From CADCVT01 sp036389485 (GTDB taxonomy: Bacteria > Actinomycetota > Thermoleophilia > Solirubrobacterales > Solirubrobacteraceae): a stretch of 64,000 nucleotides of DNA. A program made the position numbers and the translations under genes. Shown here piece by piece: positions 31,558 through 39,519 of this stretch. How positions within the stretch are numbered: the stretch's first letter is position 1; every line of letters starts with the position of its first letter. Location of the stretch: assembly GCA_036389485.1 (NCBI GenBank), contig DASVPR010000026.1, forward strand, positions 20,409 through 84,408, written 5' to 3'. The notes beneath the pieces were generated by a model that worked only from the letters and a program-made list of their open reading frames with translations, had not been told where the DNA came from and did no database searches.

Positions 31558-33033
31558 ATGGGCGAAGAGGTCGCCGCGACTGAGTTCTCCCGGGAGGACC
31601 GGCAGCGCTACCGGGACAAGGTCCACCGCTGCCTCGACGCGTTCGCCCGCATGCTCGCCGAGCACCGGTTCGAGGACGACTCGAGCTCGGTCGGGCTCGA
31701 GATCGAGCTGAACCTGACGGACGAGGCGGGCCTGCCGTCGATGTGCAACCAGACGGTCCTCGAGCGCATCGCCGACGCCGACTTCCAGACCGAGCTCGCG
31801 CAGTTCAACGTCGAGATCAACGTCGCGCCGCGCCGGCTCGGCGGCGGCGTGTTCCGCGACCTCGAGGAGGCGGTGCGCGGGACGCTCAACAGCGCCGAGG
31901 AGAAGGGCCGCGGCGCGGGCGCGCACATGATGCTGATCGGGATCCTCCCGACGATCGACACCGAGCACCTGAACGCCGACACGCTGAGCGCCAACCCGCG
32001 CTACGCGCTGCTCAACGAGCAGATCTTCGCGGCCCGCGGGGAGGACCTGCAGATCGACATCGCCGGGCCCGAGCGGCTGACGACGACCGCGGACACGATC
32101 GCGCCCGAGGCCGCGTGCACCAGCGTCCAGCTGCACCAGCTCGTCGCGCCGGAGGACTTCTCCCGGCACTGGAACGCGGCGCAGGCGATCGCGGCCGTGC
32201 AGGTGGCGGTCGGCGCGAACTCGCCGTACTTCTTCGGGCACGAGCTGTGGCGCGAGACGCGGATCGCGCTGTTCGAACAGGCCACGGACACCCGGCCGGA
32301 GGAGCTCAAGGCGCAGGGCGTTCGCCCGCGGGTCTGGTTCGGCGAGCGCTGGGCGACGTCGATCTTCGACCTCTTCGAGGAGAACGTGAAGTACTTCCCG
32401 GCGCTGCTGCCCGCGCTGTACGACGAGGAGCCGTTCGACGCCCTCGACGGCGGCGCGACGCCGCGGCTCGGCGAGCTGCGCCTGCACAACGGCACGATCT
32501 ACCGCTGGAACCGGCCGATCTACGACGTGGTGGGGGACTGTCCCCACCTGCGCGTCGAGAACCGCGTGCTGCCGGCGGGCCCGACGGTCGTCGACATCCT
32601 CGCCAACGCCGCCCTCTACTACGGCCTGATCCGCGTGCTCGTCGACGAGGAGCGACCGCTGTGGACGCGGATGTCGTTCTCGACGGCGGAGGAGAACTTC
32701 CATGCGGCGGCGCGGGACGGGATCGACGCGCGCGTGTACTGGCCCGGCGTCGGCGAGGTGCCGATCGCGGAGCTGGTGCTGCGGCGGCTGCTGCCGCTCG
32801 CGCACCAGGGGCTCGAACGGTGGGGCGTCGACCGCGCCGACCGCGACCGGCTGCTCGGGATCGTAGAGGGGCGCTGCCTGAACCACACCAACGGCGCGTC
32901 GTGGCAGGCCGACACCGTGCACGCGCTCGAGCGCCGCGGAGGCTCGCGCACGGACGCGCTGCGGGAGATGACGGTGCGCTACCGCGAGCTCATGCACGCC
33001 AACGAGCCGGTCCACGCCTGGCCCCTCGGTTGA
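31558..33033 (+). CDS. GCS2-like carboxylate-amine ligase (glutamate-cysteine ligase family)
   Basis: 491 residues. The family is seen from SVGLEIELNLTDEAG (metal-binding Glu), FQTELAQFNVEINVAPR, TSVQLHQLV, GANSPYFFGHELWRETRIALFEQ and HLRVENRVLPAGP. ATP-dependent joining of a carboxylate to an amine, as gamma-glutamylcysteine synthesis, is expected; the true substrates are unknown. It heads a tight group with two VioB-like genes 42 bp downstream. A GGGGACTGTCCCC dyad lies inside its coding sequence at 32533. Confidence 0.82.
   Translation: MGEEVAATEFSREDRQRYRDKVHRCLDAFARMLAEHRFEDDSSSVGLEIELNLTDEAGLPSMCNQTVLERIADADFQTELAQFNVEINVAPRRLGGGVFRDLEEAVRGTLNSAEEKGRGAGAHMMLIGILPTIDTEHLNADTLSANPRYALLNEQIFAARGEDLQIDIAGPERLTTTADTIAPEAACTSVQLHQLVAPEDFSRHWNAAQAIAAVQVAVGANSPYFFGHELWRETRIALFEQATDTRPEELKAQGVRPRVWFGERWATSIFDLFEENVKYFPALLPALYDEEPFDALDGGATPRLGELRLHNGTIYRWNRPIYDVVGDCPHLRVENRVLPAGPTVVDILANAALYYGLIRVLVDEERPLWTRMSFSTAEENFHAAARDGIDARVYWPGVGEVPIAELVLRRLLPLAHQGLERWGVDRADRDRLLGIVEGRCLNHTNGASWQADTVHALERRGGSRTDALREMTVRYRELMHANEPVHAWPLG
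32533..32545. repeat. Solitary REP-like dyad inside the ligase gene
   Basis: A perfect GGGGACTGTCCCC flanked by T and A (15-bp dyad TGGGGACTGTCCCCA). It encodes GDCP in VVGDCPHLRVENR, directly before the conserved HLRVENR motif. It could be a captured repeat or coincidence. Confidence 0.6.
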
Positions 33034-33061
33034 CGCTGTTGCATCGCGCAGGGTCGCGGCG

Positions 33062-33067
33062 TAGGTT
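33062..33067 (+). promoter_or_regulatory. Putative -10 element (TAGGTT)
   Basis: TAGGTT ends 8 bp before the ATG at 33076; no Shine-Dalgarno site. Suggests an internal leaderless start for the VioB-like pair. Confidence 0.35.
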
Positions 33068-33075
33068 GGCGGCCC

Positions 33076-34314
33076 ATGAGCGATCAGGCGTCGGCCGTCG
33101 ATCGCGCGGGGCTCGTGACGATGCTGCAGCAGGCGTCGGAGCTGGAGCACGCGCTGACCTGCCAGTACCTCTACGCGGCCTTCACGCTGAAGGCCGGCGG
33201 CGACCCGGGGCTCACACCGTCGCAGACGATGCTGTGCGGCCACTGGAACCAGCAGATCACGAAGATCGCCGCGCAGGAGATGTACCACCTGATGCTGGCG
33301 AGCAACCTGCTCACGGCGATCGGCGAGCGCCCGCGGCTCTCGCGCTCGAACTTCCCGCAGCCGGCCCAGCACTTCTCCGAGATCCCGCTGCCGTCGATGC
33401 TCGCCACGTTCGACGCCGTCACCGTCCACCGGTTCCTCTGCTGGGAGAAGCCGGACGTCCCGGGCTGGTGGGACCAGGCGTGCCTCGACTGCGCGGCCGC
33501 GGTGAACGAGCGGGCGGGGCTGCCGATGCTTGCCGCGCAGGACGCGCCCTACTCGTCGATCGGGCAGCTGTACACGGAGATCGACGACGCGCTGAAGGCG
33601 AACCCGGACTGGATCGATCCCGCGAACGCGGCGAAGCAGGTCACCAGCGCGCTGGTGCCGTTCCACCCGCCGGTCGCGCCGATCACCACGTACGCGGACG
33701 CGCACGACCACATCGAGGAGATCATCCGCGAGGGCGAGGGCACCGGCGACTACGACTCGCAGGCGCACTTCGCGTTCTTCCACCAGATCTACGACGAGCT
33801 GGGGAACGGGCCGTCGTTCGAGCCGTCGTGGCCGACCGTCGAGAACCCGGCCTACGATCCCGCGCTCGCCACGCCCGGCGCGACGCTCATCACCGCGGAC
33901 GACAGCCGGGCCGCGGTCGCCCTGGGCGGGCTGTTCAACGACGCCTACCTGCTCCTGCTGCGGACGCTCGACCGGCTCTTCCAGCCCGACGGGGACAGCG
34001 ACGAGCAGCGCCAGGCGCTCGCGAACGCCGCGATGGCGTTCATGCCGCTGGCGATCAAGGCGCTCGGGATCCTGCTCACGCGTGTCCCGCTCGGCGGCGC
34101 TCACGCCGGGCGGTTCGCCGGCCCGAGCTTCGAGCTGCCGCAGCCGCTGCCGAGCGTCGCGACGCCCGCCGAGCTCTACGAGGACATGGAGGCGCTCACG
34201 GCGAGGGCGCGCATCCTGACGGTGCAGCTCGACGTCGACGGGACCGACCACGTCGCCTCGCACCTCGAGACGATCCTGCCTCTCTTCGCCGTTCCGACGG
34301 AGGCCGTGCGATGA
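33076..34314 (+). CDS. VioB C-domain-like ferritin-fold oxidase subunit
   Basis: 412 residues. The ferritin-like four-helix core has diiron-type ligands in ELEHALTCQYLYAAFTLK (about 22-39) and AAQEMYHLMLASNLLTAIGE (about 70-89). This matches the C-terminal half of VioB (ELSVMLQYLYAAYS, AHEEMIHYLVVNNLLMALGE), the iminophenylpyruvate dimer synthase of violacein biosynthesis. It also carries HFAFFHQIYDE, as VioB has HFQRLREM. In VioB this is fused to the domain encoded by the next gene; here they are separate and in the reverse order. Substrate unknown. Confidence 0.8.
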   Translation: MSDQASAVDRAGLVTMLQQASELEHALTCQYLYAAFTLKAGGDPGLTPSQTMLCGHWNQQITKIAAQEMYHLMLASNLLTAIGERPRLSRSNFPQPAQHFSEIPLPSMLATFDAVTVHRFLCWEKPDVPGWWDQACLDCAAAVNERAGLPMLAAQDAPYSSIGQLYTEIDDALKANPDWIDPANAAKQVTSALVPFHPPVAPITTYADAHDHIEEIIREGEGTGDYDSQAHFAFFHQIYDELGNGPSFEPSWPTVENPAYDPALATPGATLITADDSRAAVALGGLFNDAYLLLLRTLDRLFQPDGDSDEQRQALANAAMAFMPLAIKALGILLTRVPLGGAHAGRFAGPSFELPQPLPSVATPAELYEDMEALTARARILTVQLDVDGTDHVASHLETILPLFAVPTEAVR

Positions 34315-36278
34315 GCTACCTCGACAAGCCGCGCGTCGGCTTCTCCGGCAGCGACGCGATGACCAACCCGTCGACGGCGAACAACGAGAACGTCATCCAC
34401 CTGCTCGACTACGACAACGTCGAGCTGCTCAACCCGCCGCTGCTGCAGGGCGCCGAGCTGAAGGAGATGAGCGACGTCGCCTACCGCGAGTGGATGACGA
34501 CGCTGATGACGTACGACGCCGGCAACCCGGCGGATCCGGCCGGGCAGAGCGACCCCGGCTGGGCGCCCGCGATGCCCGGCTACTGGAACTACTACGGCGA
34601 CCACCTGACGACGTTCGGCACGGCCGCGGTCAACGGCGTGTGGATGCCGGGCGACGACGCGCCGCGGACGACGGACCCGCTCGTGGGCGCGCGGGTGGCG
34701 TTCGACGCGAAGCTCGTGGACGTCGACCCGGCCGACACGTTCAGCTCGCAGCTGATCAGCGCGGCGTTCAGCCTCGTCGGCCCCGGCGCGGGGGCCGACC
34801 TCGTCCAGCTCGTCGCCGGCATCCCGACGATCGCGCACCTGCGGTGGACCAACTTCAACCGCCCGTACGGCGCGGGGACCTTCCAGTGCGTCATCCCCAA
34901 CGAGACGCTGCGCTGGGCCGACGACGCCCCGGACTCCGCCGGCCTCGAGGCGCTGCGGAAGGGGGCGGCGGCCGGCGGCGGGCTGATGCTGCGCTACTGC
35001 CTGTACGACATGCAGGCGGGGATCCAGATGCCGGAGATGTACGACAGGTTCCAGGCGGGCGAGTACGCGTGGAACCCCAAGGTCGGCTTCGTGCTCGGCA
35101 CGATCGGCGTCTGGAACGGCGTCGACATGACGACCGCCCCCGTCGGCCGGGTCATGCAGCCGCCGTCGTGGCCGAACGTCCCGCCCGCGCCCGAGAAGGC
35201 GGCGGCCTCGGCGACGCCGCACGTCGCCGGCCACGGAGACCTCGAGCGCCTCCACACGCCGGGGACGAAGGACCAGGAGCTGCTCGCCTCGCTGCCCGAC
35301 CAGACGAAGGTCGGCCCCGCGGTGGCCGTGGTGCAGGGCAACATGCTCGTGCTCGACCTGCTGACGACGTTCCCCGAGCAGGCGCCGCGCAACATGGCGA
35401 AGGTCGACTACGGCGAGGTCACGCTCTGGGCGGGCGACACGTTCGTCGGGGTGGTCCCGTACGACCAGGCGACCTACGAGTCCCAGGCCGGGGTCGTGGA
35501 GCTGCCGCTCTTCGGCGACGACATCAGCGGCCCGCTCTCCCTGCGCGATCAGTACAGGCAGGAGCTGCTGCGCGAGATCGGCTTCCCGCTGGTCGAGACC
35601 GACGACCGGGGCGTGTACCTCGACATGGACGACGAGGGCGGGACGCCGGCGGCGCGCGGGACCGTGCGCGTGCGGGCGTTCGACAAGGGCGAGCCCGCGC
35701 AGGCGTTCGCGCTGCGCGTGCAGGTCGTGGCCGACGAAATGCACCTCGGCGTGGCGAACTCGCTCGAGCCGTTCGTGGTCCAGCAGAACATGCTGCACTG
35801 GAAGGTCCTCAGCGAGACGACCGTCCAGGTGCCGGACAGCGGCGAGGTCGACGTCCCGTTCGAGACGACGACCGCCGGGTGCTACAAGCTCCGGTTCCTG
35901 CCGGAGGGGATGCCGGTCCCGGCGCCCGATCCGAACTTCGCCGCCGAGTTCTACGCGAACGTCCGCGTCCTCCCGTACCACGACTACAGCGGCGTCCCGG
36001 ACGAGGAGATCACGTGGGACTTCGTCTACCGCGAGGTCTTCAGCTACTACGGGATCCTCTATCCGATCATGTCGCTGATCATCCCGTGGGGCCCCGACAA
36101 CCTGCCGAACGACCCCACCCGGGTCGCGCAGTTCGCGGCGATCATGAAACAGGCGGTCGACCGGAAGTACCTCGGGACCGCCCTGTCGATGCCGATCACC
36201 CGCGAGCTGGACGAGGGGAAGCGCAGGCTGGTGCAGCGCTGGTGCGACCTGCAGCTCCAGCAGGCGCAGCCCAGCTGA
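34311..36278 (+). CDS. VioB N-domain-like protein
   Basis: 655 residues, ATG overlapping the previous stop (ATGA), so translation is coupled. It matches the N-terminal two thirds of VioB: MSYLDKPRVGFSG and PSTANN at the start (VioB MSILDFPRIHFRG, APTANR), GPGAGADL, and the end WDFVYREVFSYYGILYPIMS ... SMPITRELDEGKRRL (VioB YAFLYRHVMAYYELVYPFMS ... YMPSTRELSAPKARL). Mostly beta structure. Forms, by inference, a heteromeric VioB-like enzyme with the ferritin-fold subunit upstream. No VioA, C, D or E is present. Confidence 0.78.
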   Translation: MSYLDKPRVGFSGSDAMTNPSTANNENVIHLLDYDNVELLNPPLLQGAELKEMSDVAYREWMTTLMTYDAGNPADPAGQSDPGWAPAMPGYWNYYGDHLTTFGTAAVNGVWMPGDDAPRTTDPLVGARVAFDAKLVDVDPADTFSSQLISAAFSLVGPGAGADLVQLVAGIPTIAHLRWTNFNRPYGAGTFQCVIPNETLRWADDAPDSAGLEALRKGAAAGGGLMLRYCLYDMQAGIQMPEMYDRFQAGEYAWNPKVGFVLGTIGVWNGVDMTTAPVGRVMQPPSWPNVPPAPEKAAASATPHVAGHGDLERLHTPGTKDQELLASLPDQTKVGPAVAVVQGNMLVLDLLTTFPEQAPRNMAKVDYGEVTLWAGDTFVGVVPYDQATYESQAGVVELPLFGDDISGPLSLRDQYRQELLREIGFPLVETDDRGVYLDMDDEGGTPAARGTVRVRAFDKGEPAQAFALRVQVVADEMHLGVANSLEPFVVQQNMLHWKVLSETTVQVPDSGEVDVPFETTTAGCYKLRFLPEGMPVPAPDPNFAAEFYANVRVLPYHDYSGVPDEEITWDFVYREVFSYYGILYPIMSLIIPWGPDNLPNDPTRVAQFAAIMKQAVDRKYLGTALSMPITRELDEGKRRLVQRWCDLQLQQAQPS

Positions 36279-36928
36279 CCCGCGCGCGGCCGTCGCGGTA
36301 CTGGGCGGTCGCGGGCGGGCTCGCAGCGCTGTTCCTGACGGCGTTCGTCGTCGTGTCCGCGGTGGACGCGCGCGTGCTGACCGATCCTTCGGGGTCGCTG
36401 TCGGGCTCGCTCGCGGGCGTGCTCGGTGTGGCGCTGCTCGTGGTCGACAGCGTGCTGCCGGTGGCGTCGAGCGTCGTCATGGTGAGCCTCGGCGCGCTGT
36501 ACGGGCCGGTGCTCGGCGTGGCGCTGGCGCTGGTCGGGCGGCTCGGGTGCTTCCTCGCGGGGTTCTGGGTCGGGCGCCGCTTCGGCGGCTCGCTGCTGGG
36601 CGCGGTGCCGGGCGAGCAGCGGGCGCGCGCCGAGGCGCTCCTCGCGCGGCGGGGCGCGTTCGCGGTGATGGTGACGAGGCCGCTGCCGATCCTCGGCGAC
36701 ACGGTCGCGATCCTCGCCGGCGCGTCGCCGATGCGGTGGCGGACCGGGGCGGTCGCCGCCACGGTGGGTTCGCTGCCGGAGGCCGTCGCCTACGCGATCG
36801 CGGGAGCGCTCGCGGCGTCGTCCGCGGACGCGGCCGTCGTGTGGATCGCGTTCGTCGTCGTGGCCGGCGCGTTCTGGGTGTGGGCGGGTACAACGAGGAC
36901 ATGGCCAAAGATCACGGGTCGTCCGTGA
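36242..36928 (+). CDS. VTT/DedA-type (TVP38/TMEM64) membrane protein
   Basis: About 228 residues. Starts at a GTG inside the end of the previous gene (37-bp overlap); no other plausible start precedes the first helix. Helices at AVAGGLAALFLTAFVVV, LLVVDSVLPVASSVVMVSLG and others; the VTT signature is LYGPVLGVALALVGRLGCFL and RRGAFAVMVTRPLPILGDTV. Family members act in lipid scrambling or envelope homeostasis. The substrate here is unknown. Confidence 0.78.
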   Translation: MRPAAPAGAAQLTRARPSRYWAVAGGLAALFLTAFVVVSAVDARVLTDPSGSLSGSLAGVLGVALLVVDSVLPVASSVVMVSLGALYGPVLGVALALVGRLGCFLAGFWVGRRFGGSLLGAVPGEQRARAEALLARRGAFAVMVTRPLPILGDTVAILAGASPMRWRTGAVAATVGSLPEAVAYAIAGALAASSADAAVVWIAFVVVAGAFWVWAGTTRTWPKITGRP

Positions 36929-37161
36929 AGGACGACGAGACGTACGAGGCCCTGCGTCGCGACGGCGCGAGCAAGGAGAAGGCCGCGCGGATCGCCAACG
37001 CGAAGGCCGCCGGCGACAACCCGTCCGAGAAGGGCGGGAAGGCCGAGGACTACGAGGACCGCACGAAGGACGAGCTCGAGAAGCGCGCCGCGGAGATCGG
37101 CATCGAGGGCCGCTCCAAGATGGACAAGGGCGAGCTGATCGACGCCCTGCGCAACCACTGA
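36901..37161 (+). CDS. Rho N-terminal-domain-like small protein (DUF7218-type)
   Basis: 86 residues. The N-terminal part (SVKDDETYEALRRDGASKEKAARIANA) and the C-terminal SAP-like Rho_N motif (TKDELEKRAAEIGIEG, KMDKGELIDALRNH) match small actinobacterial proteins annotated with a Rho termination factor N-terminal domain. Probably nucleic-acid binding and stress related. Overlaps the VTT gene by 28 bp; a strong hairpin follows the stop. Confidence 0.78.
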   Translation: MAKDHGSSVKDDETYEALRRDGASKEKAARIANAKAAGDNPSEKGGKAEDYEDRTKDELEKRAAEIGIEGRSKMDKGELIDALRNH

Positions 37162-37164
37162 GAC

Positions 37165-37196
37165 GCGCGCGCCGCTCCCAGCGAAGCGGCGCGCGC
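37165..37196. terminator. Bidirectional hairpin terminator
   Basis: A 12-bp perfect stem (GCGCGCGCCGCT, 37165-37176, with AGCGGCGCGCGC, 37185-37196) and 8-nt loop lie between two converging genes (stops at 37161 and 37208). No U-tract, as usual for high-GC actinobacteria. Confidence 0.75.
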
Positions 37197-37207
37197 CCCG
37201 GCGGCGT

Positions 37208-37558
37208 CTACCGGTTGGACTGATAGAAGAAGGTGATGCGCTTGCTGCCGCGCTTGCACGCGACGCGGCCGTTCAGCTCGACCGACGACTTGTTGCGGTT
37301 GGTCTCGCGGCAGCTGTAGCCGCGGACGCTGCCGTTGTACTTGCCGTCCCAGCCGCCGCGCTTGCGGCGCTTGTTGTAGTGCTCGCGGGCGACCTTCTTG
37401 CCGGTCGAGCAGGAGACGCCCTTGACGCTCAGGTTCGTGACGTAGCCGTTGTTCACCTGGAAGTCGCTGCAGCTCTTCGCCGCCGCCGTGCCGGAGCCGG
37501 CGAGCGGGACCACCGCGAAGGCGGCGAGAAAAGCGAGGGGCAGTAGACGTCGACGCAT
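37208..37558 (-). CDS. Small secreted Cys-rich protein
   Basis: 116 residues. Signal peptide 1-27 (MRRRLLPLAFLAAFAVVPLAG... ending AAA); the mature part contains CSDFQVNNG, VSCSTGKKVAREHYNKR, YSCRE and VACKRG, i.e. four cysteines that could form two disulfides, with a very basic surface. GAAGGAG precedes the ATG at 37558. It resembles a family of short exported proteins common in Solirubrobacterales, function unknown. Confidence 0.75.
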   Translation of the reverse strand: MRRRLLPLAFLAAFAVVPLAGSGTAAAKSCSDFQVNNGYVTNLSVKGVSCSTGKKVAREHYNKRRKRGGWDGKYNGSVRGYSCRETNRNKSSVELNGRVACKRGSKRITFFYQSNR

Positions 37559-37598
37559 CGAGAGTTCTCCTTCAGGGCCAGGTTTCGAGTGCAGAAAC

Positions 37599-38348
37599 CT
37601 AGCGACGGCCCGAAGTTGCGCCGACCTCGCGGAGCAGGCGCGCGGGCGAGAAGCTGCGGGTGACGACCATGCGATCGAGCGTGTACGCGCCATCCGCGGG
37701 CGAGGCCGCGCCGCGCCGTGTCGTCGTCGCCCCGGCGAACCCCGCGGCCCGCACCGCGGCCACCACGGCGTCGTCGAACCGCCCGTACGGGTAGCAGAAG
37801 AACGCGACCGGCTCGCCGGGGAACGCGCGCCGCAGGATCCGCCGGGAGCCCGCGACCTCCTGTTCCAGCCGCTCCGCCCCCAGACCGACCAGGTCCGCGT
37901 GGGTGATCGAGTGCGCCCCGAGCTCCCACCCGTCGCGCAGCATCCGCCGCACCTGCCGGCGCGACAGCCCGCCGCGCGTCCCCAGGCGTCCGGTCTGGAG
38001 GTTCAGCACCCCGGGCCACCGGCGCGCGCGGAGGATCTTCGCCGCGGCCGTGTACTGGTCCGCGTAGCCGTCGTCGAACGACAGGACCACCGGCTTCGGG
38101 GGCAGCGGCGCGCCCTCCTCCCAATGCCGCCACGCCTGCTCGAGCGTCACCGCCGTGTACCCGGCCCGCTCCAGCGCCGCGACGTGCCGCCGGAAGAGCC
38201 TCGGGCTGACGTAGAGCGGGTCCCGCGGCGCCTTCGCGACGTGGTGGTAGAGCAGGATCGGGACCGGCGTCTCGCGCACGGCGGCGTGAGCCGGTGGGAC
38301 GGCCCCCGCCAGCAGGAGCCCCACAGCGGCCGCCGCCGCACGCCTCAC
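37599..38348 (-). CDS. Secreted polysaccharide deacetylase (NodB/CE4)
   Basis: 249 residues, GTG start overlapping the stop of the SGNH gene. The signal peptide ends AHA. The NodB domain has SFDDGY (catalytic base Asp and metal Asp), the metal-binding HSITHADL (HxxxH) and YPYGRFDD. Zinc-dependent N- or O-deacetylation of cell-surface polysaccharide outside the membrane. Co-transcribed with the SGNH protein, suggesting a joint role in envelope glycan acylation. Confidence 0.9.
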   Translation of the reverse strand: MRRAAAAAVGLLLAGAVPPAHAAVRETPVPILLYHHVAKAPRDPLYVSPRLFRRHVAALERAGYTAVTLEQAWRHWEEGAPLPPKPVVLSFDDGYADQYTAAAKILRARRWPGVLNLQTGRLGTRGGLSRRQVRRMLRDGWELGAHSITHADLVGLGAERLEQEVAGSRRILRRAFPGEPVAFFCYPYGRFDDAVVAAVRAAGFAGATTTRRGAASPADGAYTLDRMVVTRSFSPARLLREVGATSGRR

Positions 38349-39340
38349 GGCCGGGTACCGGCCGCCATGTGCTGCAACGCCCGGTCGATGTGGCGCAGCA
38401 GGTACGGGCCGAGCGTCGTGGCGAACACCCGCGTCAGGTGGGTCTCGTCCTTGTGGACGAGCGCCCCGCCGATGACCGGCAGGCAGAGCCGCTCGCTGCA
38501 CATGAAGCGGTTCATGTCGATGAGCTGGACGCGCCGGGGATCGGCCCGCCGCGCGGCGGGGACGGCCGGGTCGCGCTTGACGGCGTAGTCGCGCGGCACC
38601 GCGCACTTCGGGCCGGCCGCGATCCTCTGCCGGATCGCCTTGGCCACGCAGTCCATCGAGTTGCGGCTGTTCCGCGGGACGTCCCGGATCGAGAAGATCC
38701 GCTCGACCGTCGGCGGGAGTTTCTCGAGCGCCTCGTAGTAGCCGGTCACGTGCGCCCGGTAGTCGTCCTTCGCGCCGACGACCTTGCCGCCGGTGTGGTT
38801 GGACGTGATGACCGTGTGGATCTCGGGATGCTCCTCGAACCAGCGGAAGAGCTGGCGCTTCCACTTGATGCACTTGGTCTTGCCGGGCTCCGGAATGTCG
38901 GTCACCGCGGTCGAGAGCGGGCAGCCGGCCTTCGTCAGCGAGAGCCCGTGCCAGCCCTTCGCCGCGACCACCGCGTCGATCGCCGCGCGCCAGTGAGCCG
39001 CGTGGCTGTCGCCGATCAGCGCGATCGTCTCGGTCGCCGCCGCCTCGTCGACGCCGAAGCTGCAGGGGTTCAGCTCGCCGGCGCGCTCGCCGAGCCTGCA
39101 CTCGGAGTTCGGCTCGAGCAGCGCGTCGAGCGGGTGCGGGCGGACCATCTTCGCCAGGCGCTTGTTGTGGCACGGCTGGACGGGATCGCGCGAGGCGGCG
39201 CCGAAGCAGCGGGGGAACTTCGGCGCCGCGGCCGCCTGCTGCTCCTGGCCCTCCTCGGGCGCCTGCGACTGCGCCGCCGCGGTGCCGACGGCGGCGGCCG
39301 CGAGCAGCACGACGAGGACGGCGAGGCGGGCCAGGGGCAT
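38345..39340 (-). CDS. Secreted SGNH-domain protein (OafA C-domain-like)
   Basis: 331 residues. Signal peptide with AVGTAAA, a Cys-containing linker, then the SGNH hydrolase-like domain found at the C-terminus of acyltransferase-3 proteins: ALIGDSHAAHW (Ser/Asp/His box), HTVITSNHTGG (Asn block), and the C-terminal DETHLT (Asp-x-x-His). Probably transfers or removes O-acyl groups. Here the membrane acyltransferase half is missing from the gene. Confidence 0.8.
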   Translation of the reverse strand: MPLARLAVLVVLLAAAAVGTAAAQSQAPEEGQEQQAAAAPKFPRCFGAASRDPVQPCHNKRLAKMVRPHPLDALLEPNSECRLGERAGELNPCSFGVDEAAATETIALIGDSHAAHWRAAIDAVVAAKGWHGLSLTKAGCPLSTAVTDIPEPGKTKCIKWKRQLFRWFEEHPEIHTVITSNHTGGKVVGAKDDYRAHVTGYYEALEKLPPTVERIFSIRDVPRNSRNSMDCVAKAIRQRIAAGPKCAVPRDYAVKRDPAVPAARRADPRRVQLIDMNRFMCSERLCLPVIGGALVHKDETHLTRVFATTLGPYLLRHIDRALQHMAAGTRP

Positions 39341-39384
39341 CGCGTCAATATAAGAACGGCGTCCGGACACCTCCGGGACAAACC

Positions 39385-39468
39385 GCGGAGCGGGCGCGAA
39401 GTAGCGGCGCGGAGTGGCGCGGAGCGGGCGCGAAGCGGGCGCGAAGCAGCGGCGCGGAGCGGCGGCGC
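39385..39468. repeat. Imperfect 34-bp tandem repeat
   Basis: The 17-mer GCGGAGCGGGCGCGAAG occurs at 39385 and 39419 (34 bp apart), followed by CGGGCGCGAAG at 39436; AGCGGCGCGGAG occurs after the first copy and again after 39446. Intergenic, between the divergent SGNH and rhodanese genes. Confidence 0.6.
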
Positions 39469-39519
39469 GTCCCGGGGCGCTCGCGCCGTGACGGCCGATT
39501 GAGGGAGGATCCCGCGACG

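Noticed and set aside
31743..34310. Apparent fusion of the ligase region to the VioB-like protein in one frame
   Set aside because: The upstream part of that frame is an Arg/Gly/Ala-rich shadow; the true start at 34311 is coupled by ATGA to the ferritin-fold gene.
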